Source of the DNA: Polaribacter sp.
GTDB lineage: Bacteria; Bacteroidota; Bacteroidia; Flavobacteriales; Flavobacteriaceae
Direction: 5' to 3'
Assembly (NCBI GenBank): GCA_028343155.1
Contig: JAOLXX010000020.1
Location: 1-33,226 of the forward strand
Length of the DNA stretch: 33,226 nt
This document shows, piece by piece, positions 16,472 to 24,430 of this stretch (the first letter of the stretch is position 1; every line of letters starts with the position of its first letter). The position numbers and the translations under genes are program-made. The notes under the pieces are model-generated. The model ran no database searches. It saw only the letters and a list, made by a program, of their open reading frames with translations, and was not told the DNA's origin.

Positions 16472-17836
16472 CTATTTTAATTTCTCTACTAATTCCTCTA
16501 AAGAACAAATTATTTGTTCACCAGAGATGCTATTTTTTAGAGTAAAATTATCATTTTCTACTTTAGAAACTACAAATTCGATTTCTCTTGTAGTAACGTA
16601 TTTCCATTGTCGTTTTTGTTGCTTATTACTTTCACCTAAATCAGGATAAAATTCTGTTTTGATATTCTTTTCTCGTAAACTTTTAATCGCTTTCATTTTG
16701 AGAATATCTGTAGCGGAATCAAAGTTTAAGAAAATAACCTTCGGTTTTGGTAAATCAACCGTTGAAAACAAGCCTAATTCTTCCAAAACTAAATAGATCC
16801 TATCCAGTCCAAAAGAAACTCCAACACCAGAAACATCTTTCAAACCAAAGATCCCAGTTAAGTCGTCATATCTTCCACCACCACCAATAGCACCCATTTT
16901 TACACCTTTTGGTGCTGCTACTTCAAAAATAGCACCTGTGTAATAATTGAGCCCTCTTGCTAAAGTCACATCTACTTCTAATGACGAAGTTTCCAAGTCC
17001 AATTCTGTAATCGAATTGATAACAAAACGTAACGCTGCTACTCCGCTTTTTCCTTCCTCAGAAGTTTGCAACATGCTTTCTAAAGAACTTAGTTTTTCTA
17101 AATTAGTACCTTTAAAATCAAACAAAGGCTGCACTTTCAGAATCGCTTCTTCTGTAATTCCTTTCGATAACATTTCTTTAACAACCCCTTCTTTACCTAT
17201 TTTATCTAACTTGTCTAAAGCTACTGTAAAATCGATTAATTTATCTTGCGCACCTATGACTTCTGCAATTCCAGAAAGTATTTTTCTGTTGTTAATTTTG
17301 ATCGTTGTTCCTGACAATCCTAGTTGCGTAAAAACAGCATCGTATAATTGTATAAACTCAACTTCTTGCCATAAAGACTTGCTTCCAACTACATCCGCAT
17401 CGCATTGAAAAAACTCTCTAAAACGTCCTTTTTGGGGCCTGTCTGCTCTCCAAACAGGTTGCACTTGATAGCGTTTAAAAGGAAATGTAATGTCATTTTG
17501 ATGTTGTACAACATATCTTGCAAAAGGCACTGTCAAGTCATAACGCAATGCTTTTTCAGAAATCTGAGAAGTTAATTTTAAGCTATCCCTATCCGATAAT
17601 GATTTTTCATTTGCTTTCCCTAAATAGTCTCCAGAATTCAATATTTTAAAAATGAGTCTGTCACCTTCTTCACCATATTTCCCCATTAAAGTAGCTGAGT
17701 TTTCAAAACTTGGAGTTTCAATCGGTTGAAATCCAAATGTTTCAAAAACCTTTTTAATCGTATTTATAATATAAGTACGATGGGTTACTTCTGTGGGCGA
17801 AAAATCTCTTGTTCCTTTTGGAATGCTTGGTTTCAT
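16472..17836 (-). CDS. hisS: Histidyl-tRNA synthetase
   Basis: Class II aminoacyl-tRNA synthetase that charges tRNA-His. The 454 residues begin KPSIPKGTRDFSP, then TPSFENSATLMGKYGEEGDRL, LRYDLTVPFARYVVQH (motif 1 region), motif 2 RYQVQPVWRADRPQKGRFREFFQCDAD (paraphrased; about 142-168), the histidine-specific VTLARGLNYYTGAIFEV (about 289-305), motif 3 GVGVSFGLDRIYLVLEELG (near 338-356), and a C-terminal anticodon-binding domain. Slightly longer than the common 420-430 residue form because of family-typical insertions. No frameshift or missing motif. Separated from YihY by 99 bp on the same strand. Confidence 0.97.
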   Translation of the reverse strand: MKPSIPKGTRDFSPTEVTHRTYIINTIKKVFETFGFQPIETPSFENSATLMGKYGEEGDRLIFKILNSGDYLGKANEKSLSDRDSLKLTSQISEKALRYDLTVPFARYVVQHQNDITFPFKRYQVQPVWRADRPQKGRFREFFQCDADVVGSKSLWQEVEFIQLYDAVFTQLGLSGTTIKINNRKILSGIAEVIGAQDKLIDFTVALDKLDKIGKEGVVKEMLSKGITEEAILKVQPLFDFKGTNLEKLSSLESMLQTSEEGKSGVAALRFVINSITELDLETSSLEVDVTLARGLNYYTGAIFEVAAPKGVKMGAIGGGGRYDDLTGIFGLKDVSGVGVSFGLDRIYLVLEELGLFSTVDLPKPKVIFLNFDSATDILKMKAIKSLREKNIKTEFYPDLGESNKQQKRQWKYVTTREIEFVVSKVENDNFTLKNSISGEQIICSLEELVEKLK

Positions 17837-17935
17837 TATTTAGCCTTTTAGTTTTGTTATTAGTTTTTTGTAATATCACTCAAAACTAATCACTCAAAAT
17901 TTGCGATTACAAATATCGTGAAAAACTTATAAATG

Positions 17936-18874
17936 TTAGGAAGTTACACCATTTTTATTTCTTTGTTTTAAAGCATAAAGTGAAGCGTTTAATTCGAAAC
18001 CTAATAAGAGAATTATCGCGTTTAACCATACAAATAACATGAGTATTAAAAGGGTTCCAATAGAACCATACAATTCGTTATATTGAGCAAATTTAACAAC
18101 ATAAATTCCAAATAAATAAAACGTAAATAGTGAAACAACTGTTGTTAACAGTGCACCTGCTGAAAAAAACTTTGTTCCTTTTCCTTGCTTTGTTCCGTAT
18201 CTAAACAATAGGGAAACAATAGTAAAAATCATCACTAAAAATACTAAATTCTTACCCAGATTAAATAAATTCAAATCAGTTGTATTAAACCACCCTTTTT
18301 CATCAATCTTAGACAATGCTATTTGATATAAAATAATTGAAGTAATGGTAACAATTAAAAAAAATGACATTAATAATGAAACTGCTAAAGAAACAAAATA
18401 GGATTTAAAAACGTTTCTAAATTCAGTAATATGATAAGAATATTCAAAGCCACCAAAAATAGCATTTACACCATTTGTCATTAAAAAAATTGACAATAAA
18501 AAACCAAAAGAAAGCAAACCTCCATATTGATTATTAATGATATCACCTAAAACGGTGTTAACAGCCTCAAAGGTTTGTGGTGGTAAAATTTCTTGAATAA
18601 AAGAAAATAATCCGTCTTGAAATCCTTCAATAGGTATATATGGAATTAAAGTTAAGATAAAGAGCATAAAAGGAAAAATAGCCATAAAAAAACTAAAAGA
18701 GATCCCTCCTGCTCTTGTGGTTAAAGCACCTTCTACAATACCAATAATGTACATTTCAATGACATCGTACAAGGACATACCTTCCAAACCCGGAATTTTA
18801 ATTTTCTTCCCAAACTTTACCAAAATATTTATAATTGGAATTTTTTCTAGTCTGTTTTCAATTTCTTTACTCAT
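17936..18874 (-). CDS. YihY/BrkB family inner-membrane protein
   Basis: A 312-residue polytopic membrane protein of the YihY (UPF0761, virulence factor BrkB) family; its role is unsettled, with transport or envelope functions suggested. About six hydrophobic spans can be seen, including the family stretch TTRAGGISFSFFMAIFPFMLF (52-72), the cytosol-facing helix-rich segment ILPPQTFEAVNTVLGDII (91-108) and the C-terminal GTLLILMLFVWLNAIILLLGFELNASLY (paraphrased; about 275-302). ATG at 18874 is preceded by a clear AAGGAG Shine-Dalgarno element (18878-18883), uncommon in this window and supportive of the start. Next upstream on the same strand is nadC, 126 bp away. Confidence 0.93.
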   Translation of the reverse strand: MSKEIENRLEKIPIINILVKFGKKIKIPGLEGMSLYDVIEMYIIGIVEGALTTRAGGISFSFFMAIFPFMLFILTLIPYIPIEGFQDGLFSFIQEILPPQTFEAVNTVLGDIINNQYGGLLSFGFLLSIFLMTNGVNAIFGGFEYSYHITEFRNVFKSYFVSLAVSLLMSFFLIVTITSIILYQIALSKIDEKGWFNTTDLNLFNLGKNLVFLVMIFTIVSLLFRYGTKQGKGTKFFSAGALLTTVVSLFTFYLFGIYVVKFAQYNELYGSIGTLLILMLFVWLNAIILLLGFELNASLYALKQRNKNGVTS

Positions 18875-18877
18875 AGG

Positions 18878-18883
18878 CTCCTT
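18878..18883 (-). promoter_or_regulatory. Shine-Dalgarno element of the YihY gene
   Basis: Minus strand AAGGAG, three nucleotides before ATG at 18874. Noteworthy because most genes here lack any recognisable SD, as expected for Bacteroidetes; it fixes the start codon. Confidence 0.6.
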
Positions 18884-19000
18884 AGTATTTGGATATTTTT
18901 CTAAAGGGAAAAAATTTCTCGATATTAATTTTATTTAAATCTAAAAAGTCAATAAGGTCAAATGCTCTCAAACTCGCTTACTTTCAGACTTTACAGGGAT

Positions 19001-19858
19001 TTAAACCGTTTTTAAACTCAAATCTAAATTATAAACGGAATGCGTTAATGCCCCAGAAGAAATAAAATCTACGCCACATTCTGCATATTTTCTAATCGTT
19101 TCTTCATTAATTCCTCCTGAAGATTCAGTAAAGCAAGTATCGCCAATTAAAGCAACAGCTTTTCTGGTGTCTTCATAATTAAAGTTATCAATCAAAATTC
19201 TATGAACACCTTCATTAGAGAGGATTTCTTTAATTTCCTCTAAACTTCTAGCTTCTACAATTATCTTAATGTCTAACTTTTTTTCTGCTAAATATTTCTT
19301 AGTTTTAGTAATTGCAGCGGTAATTCCACCAGCAAAATCAATATGATTGTCTTTGATCATGATCATATCATACAAGGCAAATCTGTGGTTTTCACCTCCT
19401 CCAATTTTAACAGCCCATTTTTCAATAGCTCTTATACCAGGAGTCGTTTTTCGAGTGTCTAAAATTTTGGTAGAGGTTCCTTTTAATAAATCTACAAAAA
19501 AGGCTGTTTTAGTTGCAATTGCCGACATTCTTTGCATGGCATTCAAGACCAATCTTTCTGCCTTTAAAATAGATTGTGAATTTCCCGAAACAAGAAAAAC
19601 AATTGCTCCCTGTTGGACCTTTTCACCATCATTTATATGGGTTTCAACCTCTAAATCTTTATCCACATATTTAAAAACTTGTTTTGCAAATTCAACACCA
19701 GCTATAATTCCGTCTTCTTTAACTAGTAATTTAGCTTTTCCTTTTGCATCGGAAGGAATGCACGAAAGTGACGTATGATCTCCATCTCCAATATCTTCGC
19801 GAATTGCATTTGAGATACTGAGTCTTAGTTCTTTTTCAAATTGTTCTTTAGAAATCAT
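19001..19858 (-). CDS. nadC: Nicotinate-nucleotide pyrophosphorylase (quinolinate phosphoribosyltransferase)
   Basis: Converts quinolinate and PRPP to nicotinate mononucleotide in de novo NAD synthesis. The 285 residues show EDIGDGDHTS (20-29), ILDTRKTTPGIRAIEKWAVKIGGGENHR (paraphrased; TRKTTPG at about 136-142), IMIKDNHI (167-174), IIVEARSLEEI and the C-terminal SGGINEETIRKYAECGVDFISSGALTHS phosphate-binding barrel segment. All fit the type II PRTase family and length is normal. ATG at 19858 gives the usual N-terminus. A TATTTTTA box lies 20 nt upstream. Divergent from rlmH, with an 86-bp shared promoter region. nadA and nadB are not in the window. Confidence 0.96.
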   Translation of the reverse strand: MISKEQFEKELRLSISNAIREDIGDGDHTSLSCIPSDAKGKAKLLVKEDGIIAGVEFAKQVFKYVDKDLEVETHINDGEKVQQGAIVFLVSGNSQSILKAERLVLNAMQRMSAIATKTAFFVDLLKGTSTKILDTRKTTPGIRAIEKWAVKIGGGENHRFALYDMIMIKDNHIDFAGGITAAITKTKKYLAEKKLDIKIIVEARSLEEIKEILSNEGVHRILIDNFNYEDTRKAVALIGDTCFTESSGGINEETIRKYAECGVDFISSGALTHSVYNLDLSLKTV

Positions 19859-19944
19859 AATCTTGTTTATTTCTGATGTAAAAATAACATTTAATTACAA
19901 TTTATGAAGTATCATGTAGCACAAATAATTCGTAATTTTACAAA

Positions 19945-20418
19945 ATGAAAATTAAACTTTTAGCAATTGGTAAAACAGATAACAAACAGTTGGTTCAGTT
20001 AATTGATGCCTATCAAAACAGATTAAAACATTATATAAAGTTTGAATTAACGATTATTCCTGATATTAAAAACGTGAAGCATCTGAGTGAAATTCAACAA
20101 AAGGAAAAAGAAGGTGCTTTGATCCTCTCTAAATTACAAAACACAGATCACTTGGTATTGCTAGATGACAAAGGAACTCACTTTACCTCGATTGAATTTT
20201 CTCAGTATTTACAAAAAAAAATGAATGCGGGTATAAAACAATTGGTACTGGTTATTGGCGGTCCTTATGGTTTTTCTGAGGCTATTTATAAAAAATCTAT
20301 TGGAAAAATATCGTTGTCTAAAATGACCTTTTCCCATCAAATGATTCGTTTATTTATTATTGAACAATTGTATCGAGGATTTACAATTTTGAAGAATGAA
20401 CCCTATCATCATGAATAA
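19945..20418 (+). CDS. rlmH: 23S rRNA (pseudouridine1915-N3)-methyltransferase
   Basis: Small SPOUT methyltransferase that modifies pseudouridine 1915 in helix 69 of 23S rRNA after subunit joining. The 157 residues match the family length. Conserved blocks are MKIKLLAIGKTDN, LLDDKGTHFTSIEFSQYL (72-89), the SAM-binding LVIGGPYGFSE (about 102-112) and the terminal ISLSKMTFSHQMIRLFIIEQLYRG followed by NEPYHH, the substrate-binding tail. ATG at 19945 stands 4 nt after TAATTTTA (19933-19940), so the transcript may be nearly leaderless. Confidence 0.96.
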   Translation: MKIKLLAIGKTDNKQLVQLIDAYQNRLKHYIKFELTIIPDIKNVKHLSEIQQKEKEGALILSKLQNTDHLVLLDDKGTHFTSIEFSQYLQKKMNAGIKQLVLVIGGPYGFSEAIYKKSIGKISLSKMTFSHQMIRLFIIEQLYRGFTILKNEPYHHE

Positions 20419-20528
20419 TAACGCAGTTTAAGCCCTTACGATCTCTTTAATAATCAAGAAAAGTATTTATAAAAAGAGCTTATTTTCTTTAAATGTAAGA
20501 ATACAAACTATGTTGAATTCAAACTTTG

Positions 20529-20536
20529 TAACTTTG
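20529..20536 (+). promoter_or_regulatory. Putative -7 box of the XTP/dITP pyrophosphatase gene
   Basis: TAACTTTG matches TAnnTTTG, inside the direct repeat ACTTTGTAACTTTGTAAC (20524-20540), giving a leader of about 25-30 nt. A TTG (20513-20515) is 13 nt upstream, closer than the usual 17-23. Confidence 0.35.
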
Positions 20537-20568
20537 TAACTTACAAAAAGCACCTTGCCACTAAAATT

Positions 20569-21147
20569 ATGAAATTAGTATTTGCAACCAACAACCTTAA
20601 TAAGCTAAAAGAAGTGCAAGAAATGTTGCCAGATTCAATTCAATTATTGAGTTTAGAAGACATTGGTTGTTCTGATGAAATTGACGAAACGGAGTCGACT
20701 CTTGAAGGAAATGCGAACCTAAAAGCTGGGTATATTAAGAATAAATTTGGCTTTAACTGTTTTGCTGATGATACGGGCTTGGAAGTGATCAGTTTAGATG
20801 GGAAGCCTGGCGTATATTCGGCACGTTTTGCAGGTGAACCTGCTAATTCCGAAAATAATATGCAGAAATTATTAGTCGATTTAGAAAATAAAACGAACAG
20901 AAAAGCACAATTTAGAACCGCAGTTGCGCTTCATATAAATGATGAAAAATTTCTTTTTGAAGGAATATGCAAAGGGGAGATTTTACGGATGAAACAAGGA
21001 GAAAAAGGTTTTGGATATGATCCGATCTTTAAACCTGAAGGGTTTGATCAATCTTTTGCAGCAATGTCTTCTGCAGAAAAAAATACGATTTCTCATAGAG
21101 GAATAGCGATTCAAAAATTAGTGTACTTTTTATCGAATTATAAATAA
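20569..21147 (+). CDS. rdgB: dITP/XTP pyrophosphatase (HAM1/RdgB family)
   Basis: House-cleaning enzyme that hydrolyses dITP, ITP and XTP to monophosphates and keeps deaminated purines out of nucleic acids. The 192 residues carry LVFATNNLNKLKEV (3-16), FADDTGLEV (65-73, metal-binding Asp pair), GKPGVYSARFAGE (77-89), EKGFGYDPIFKPEG (145-158) and the terminal ISHRGIAIQKL (175-185), covering every signature of the family. Length normal. It is followed by the ABC permease gene after 48 nt on the same strand, so they may be cotranscribed, though no functional tie is evident. Confidence 0.96.
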   Translation: MKLVFATNNLNKLKEVQEMLPDSIQLLSLEDIGCSDEIDETESTLEGNANLKAGYIKNKFGFNCFADDTGLEVISLDGKPGVYSARFAGEPANSENNMQKLLVDLENKTNRKAQFRTAVALHINDEKFLFEGICKGEILRMKQGEKGFGYDPIFKPEGFDQSFAAMSSAEKNTISHRGIAIQKLVYFLSNYK

Positions 21148-21195
21148 ATTGACCGCCCTCACAGGTTATAAAAGCTAGTGAAATCTTAAATGTAG

Positions 21196-22224
21196 ATGGA
21201 AAAAACAAAATACACAAAACAGTTTCTCATTTTATCAGTTTTACTGATTATCTTGTTCTTTTTGAACATTAGTTTTGGGTCCGTTTCCATCCCTTTTAAA
21301 GCTATTTTTAACAGTATTTTTGGTGGGAATATTACCAAAGAAAGTTGGGAAACAATTGTCATTCATTTTAGAGTTCCAAAAGCAATAATAGCTGTTTTGG
21401 TTGGTTCTGGCTTATCTATTTGTGGTTTGTTAATGCAAACGTTGTTTAAAAACCCATTAGCGGGTCCTTTTGTATTGGGAATTTCTTCTGGAGCAAGTTT
21501 GGGTGTGGCGCTTCTAATTTTAGGTTCCTCTCTCTTTGGTGGTTTTTTTCTAACCAATACCGTTTCAAATTGGTCTTTACCAATGGCAGCAAGTTTTGGG
21601 GCTATTTTAGTACTATCTGCCGTAATTACTGCAGCAAATAAAGTAAGAAATACCATGTCCATTTTAATTATTGGGTTGATGTTTGGCTCTTTAACAGCTG
21701 CAGTTATCAGTGTTTTAACCTATTTTAGTGAGGCGACTCAAATTCAACAGTATTTATTTTGGAGCTTTGGAAGCCTGGGCAATTTATCTTGGAGCGAAAT
21801 CACCGTTTTTGCGATTATTTATTCCATTGGACTCATAGGAACTCTTTTTGTTATCAAACCTTTAAATAGCTTTTTATTAGGTGAAGATTATGCAAAAAGC
21901 TTAGGAATTAATGTGAAAAGAAGTAGGCATATCATTTTATTAATCACCAGTATTTTAACGGGGGTCATTACGGCATTTTCAGGTCCTATTGCATTTATAG
22001 GATTAGCAGTTCCTCATATTGCAAGAATGCTATTTTCGAGTTCGAATCATAAAATATTGTTACCTGCTGTTGCAATTATTGGTGCCCTTGTTTTATTAAT
22101 TTGCGATAGCATTGCGCAGTTGCCTACAAGTGAATTTACACTACCAATCAATGCAATTACATCACTTTTTGGCGCACCTATTGTGATTTGGTTATTGGTT
22201 CGGAAAAAGAAAATTTTTGTTTAA
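21196..22224 (+). CDS. FecCD-family ABC transporter permease (iron-siderophore, heme or cobalamin)
   Basis: Membrane subunit of a type II (BtuCD-like) importer. The 342 residues contain about ten hydrophobic helices and the family blocks RVPKAIIAVLVGSGLSICGLLMQTLFKNPLAGP (paraphrased; GLxMQxLFKNPLAxP at about 79-92), LGISSGASLGVALL, WSFGSLGNLSW, LGEDYAKSLGINV (the coupling-helix region contacting the ATPase), and the C-terminal FSGPIAFIGLAVPHIARML. Its ATPase partner follows directly. The periplasmic binding protein and the TonB receptor of the system are not in this window, so the substrate cannot be assigned; no Fur box was recognised. Confidence 0.93.
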   Translation: MEKTKYTKQFLILSVLLIILFFLNISFGSVSIPFKAIFNSIFGGNITKESWETIVIHFRVPKAIIAVLVGSGLSICGLLMQTLFKNPLAGPFVLGISSGASLGVALLILGSSLFGGFFLTNTVSNWSLPMAASFGAILVLSAVITAANKVRNTMSILIIGLMFGSLTAAVISVLTYFSEATQIQQYLFWSFGSLGNLSWSEITVFAIIYSIGLIGTLFVIKPLNSFLLGEDYAKSLGINVKRSRHIILLITSILTGVITAFSGPIAFIGLAVPHIARMLFSSSNHKILLPAVAIIGALVLLICDSIAQLPTSEFTLPINAITSLFGAPIVIWLLVRKKKIFV

Positions 22225-22254
22225 AAAATAGGGAAATTAAAAAGTTAAAATAAC

Positions 22255-23052
22255 ATCGAAAAGCATACAAAACATATCATCCTAAAAACGGATAACCTAT
22301 CGATAGGTTATCAGCAAAAAAAAGTAGCTACAACAATCGCTTCTGACATCAACTTAGCGATTGAAAAAGGGAAATTAATAGCTGTTTTGGGAGAAAATGG
22401 CATTGGAAAATCGACCTTATTAAGAACGCTTTCTAAAGTGCAAAAACCGCTTTCTGGCACTATCTTTATCCATCAAAAAAACATTGAAAAAATTACAGAA
22501 AAAGCCCTTTCTAAACAAGTAAGCTTGGTTTTAACAGCGCGTTTACCAGAAAGCCAATTGACGGTTTACGAACTGATTGCATTAGGAAGACAGCCCTACA
22601 CAAATTGGATTGACAAACTTTCTCCCGTTGATATTGAAAAAATAGCAACCGCCATTCGTCAAACAGAAATTGAGCACCTTATAAACAATCGATTTTATGA
22701 ATTGAGTGATGGTCAACTACAAAGGGTGTTGATTGCAAGAGCCTTGGCACAAGACACGGAAATGATTATTTTAGATGAACCAACGGCACATTTAGACATG
22801 CATCAAACTCTTAAAATATTTTCTTTGTTGAAAAAATTAGTGGCAACCACACAAAAAACAATCATCATTTCTTCACACGAAGTTAATTTAGCAATTCAAT
22901 TAGCGGATGAAATTATACTTTTAACCCCAAATACGCTTCTTACTGGAACACCAAAAAAACTCATGGAAACCAATGCTTTCGATACATTATTCCCCAAAGA
23001 ATTGGTTAATTTTAACAAAACGTTACAACAATTTGTAATTATCAAAAGTTAA
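22255..23052 (+). CDS. ABC transporter ATP-binding subunit, partner of the FecCD permease; no canonical start codon
   Basis: The protein-like frame opens after TAA at 22246-22248 and continues NNIEKHTKHIILKTDNLSIG and so on to the stop at 23052, giving about 265 residues. Motifs: the A-loop strand DNLSIGY, Walker A GENGIGKST, Q-loop region SLVLTARLPESQ, signature LSDGQLQRV (LSDGQ in place of LSGGQ), Walker B MIILDEPTAHLD, and switch histidine in IIISSHEVN. The peculiarity is the start. There is no in-frame ATG or GTG anywhere ahead of Walker A, and the only in-frame TTG (22387) falls just before Walker A, deleting the conserved first strands. I place the start at ATC (22255) as a working choice. 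Either a rare non-AUG start is used, or the start codon has been lost by mutation or sequencing error. Confidence 0.8.
   Translation: MEKHTKHIILKTDNLSIGYQQKKVATTIASDINLAIEKGKLIAVLGENGIGKSTLLRTLSKVQKPLSGTIFIHQKNIEKITEKALSKQVSLVLTARLPESQLTVYELIALGRQPYTNWIDKLSPVDIEKIATAIRQTEIEHLINNRFYELSDGQLQRVLIARALAQDTEMIILDEPTAHLDMHQTLKIFSLLKKLVATTQKTIIISSHEVNLAIQLADEIILLTPNTLLTGTPKKLMETNAFDTLFPKELVNFNKTLQQFVIIKS
22291..22312. repeat. 22-bp perfect palindrome inside the 5' part of the ABC ATPase gene
   Basis: Left half GATAACCTATC, right half its exact reverse complement, with a central ATCGAT. It encodes DNLSIGY, so coding constraint explains part of it. A second perfect stem follows: CAATCGCT (22334-22341) pairs with AGCGATTG (22356-22363). 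Two strong hairpins directly after the questionable translation start could control initiation, or the first may be an operator. Confidence 0.7.
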
Positions 23053-23124
23053 TTTTGAGTTCATAACCTTTTTAATAAGATGCCTTTGTCGTCACTTTTT
23101 TAAAATATTAATAGAATTCACTCA

Positions 23125-24171
23125 ATGAAAATATTACTTTACGTTTTTAGTTTGCTATTTTTTATGGCCTGTAGTACGAGCCGAAATACCGCTCAAAAAG
23201 ATAAAAACACGGATGATGCCTCAAAATTTGCAGCATCAATTACAGCAGAGAACTTAAAAACACACTTGTATGTATTTGCTTCAGACGAATTTGAAGGAAG
23301 AAACACCGGAGAACCTGGACAGAAAAAAGCCATCAAATATTTAAAAGACTTTTATGTAACTCAAAAAATTAGTTCCCCTTTAGCCAAGGATGATTACTAT
23401 CAAGAAGTCCCTGAAGCCTTTTTAAATCAACATTCGAGGCGGGGTAGATTAAAAGATTCTGAGAATGTTTTGGCCTATATAAAAGGAACAGAAAAGCCCG
23501 ATGAAATTATTGTTATTTCTGCGCATTTAGATCATGTGGGTATGGAAAATGGCGAAATTTTTAATGGTGCAGATGATGATGGATCTGGTTCTATGGCAAT
23601 TTTAGAAATTGCTGAAGCCTTTCAAAAAGCCGTAAAAGCGGGCAAAGGCCCAAGAAGATCCATCTTGTTTTTACACGTAACTGGTGAAGAAAAAGGCTTG
23701 TTAGGTTCTAAATATTATACAGAAAATCCAACCTTTCCTTTGGAAAATACGGTATGTAATTTAAATATTGACATGATTGGAAGGGTTGATAAAAGACATA
23801 CAATTGATTCTAATTATGTTTATTTGATTGGTTCGGATAAACTGAGTACTTCGTTGCACCAAGTTTCTGATAGTATCAATACAAAATACACCAATATTAA
23901 TTTAGATTACACCTATAATGACGACAACGATCCCAATCGTTTTTACTACCGCTCGGATCATTATAACTTTGCAAAACACAACATTCCTGTGATCTTTTAT
24001 TTTAATGGAGTCCATGAAGATTATCACAAACCAACGGATACGCCCGATAAAATTGAATACGATTTGTTAGCAAAAAGAACCCGTTTGATTTTTCATACAG
24101 CTTGGGAAATTGCGAATCGTAAAGAAAGATTGGTGGTTGATCAATTAGAACCTGAAATAAAAAGCAATTAA
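23125..24171 (+). CDS. M28-family zinc aminopeptidase, lipoprotein
   Basis: Probable cell-envelope peptidase that trims N-terminal residues from peptides. The 348 residues start with a lipoprotein signal (MKILLYVFSLLFFMACS) whose lipobox cysteine is Cys16, then a short charged linker. The M28 fold follows: DEFEGRNTGEPGQKKA (51-66), then zinc ligands in VISAHLDHVG, NGADDDGSGS, the catalytic TGEEKGLLGSKYY, NLNIDMIGR, and the last histidine region RSDHYNFAKHNIPVIFYFNG with HEDYHKPTDTPDKI. All five metal ligands and the catalytic Glu seem intact. No link to the transporter genes upstream is obvious, though the 72-nt gap allows cotranscription. It is the last clearly core gene before the accessory region. 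Confidence 0.94.
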   Translation: MKILLYVFSLLFFMACSTSRNTAQKDKNTDDASKFAASITAENLKTHLYVFASDEFEGRNTGEPGQKKAIKYLKDFYVTQKISSPLAKDDYYQEVPEAFLNQHSRRGRLKDSENVLAYIKGTEKPDEIIVISAHLDHVGMENGEIFNGADDDGSGSMAILEIAEAFQKAVKAGKGPRRSILFLHVTGEEKGLLGSKYYTENPTFPLENTVCNLNIDMIGRVDKRHTIDSNYVYLIGSDKLSTSLHQVSDSINTKYTNINLDYTYNDDNDPNRFYYRSDHYNFAKHNIPVIFYFNGVHEDYHKPTDTPDKIEYDLLAKRTRLIFHTAWEIANRKERLVVDQLEPEIKSN

Positions 24172-24429
24172 ATAGTTTTTACTCTACAATAAGTTAAAAA
24201 GCGGCGCCTCATTGTTCCGATTCTTTTTTGTTAAAAAAACATTTTCTCTTCATACTAATTTATAATTAGTATCTTTGAGTAGTACTCCCCCATAAATTTT
24301 ATCGGCAAACGTTGAAAGACGATCAGGTTTCTTAGTTTTCATAGGACTAAGAAAAAGTGGTTTTTCTGGAAAATAAAAAAAAAAAAATAAGTGAAGACAT
24401 ACGCAATATATCAACAATACGGTTATACA
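24172..24429 (+). other. Intergenic lead-in to the cassette array
   Basis: No credible gene. It holds a TATCTTTG box (24270-24277) just after a small inverted repeat (ACTAATTTATAATTAGT), then a stretch able to form alternative hairpins (24283-24366, listed separately), a 13-base A-run, and the sequence TTATACA (24423-24429) immediately before the first cassette. TTATACA is complementary to TGTATAA just past the far end of that cassette (25415-25421), so it looks like the right arm of a degenerate first recombination site. Confidence 0.45.
24270..24366 (+). promoter_or_regulatory. Possible promoter with structured leader RNA
   Basis: After the TATCTTTG box comes a GTT-GAAA-GAC mini-hairpin (24311-24320) and a 9-bp perfect stem, TTTCTTAGT (24328-24336) with ACTAAGAAA (24346-24354), 9-nt loop. 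An alternative stem GAAAAA (24351-24356) with TTTTTC (24361-24366) shares four bases with the first, so the two exclude each other. That is the geometry of a switch or attenuator. I cannot match it to any riboswitch class, and it may also serve as promoter for the cassette genes, as the Pc promoter does in integrons. Confidence 0.25.
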
Positions 24430-24430
24430 G

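Noticed and set aside
22387..23052. ABC ATPase starting at TTG 22387
   Set aside because: That start would delete the conserved strands before Walker A, including the A-loop tyrosine, which are clearly encoded upstream.
24283..24366. Cyclic-di-GMP (GEMM) riboswitch, suggested by GGCAAAC and a GAAA tetraloop
   Set aside because: The conserved GACGCAAAGCC core and the third stem are absent.
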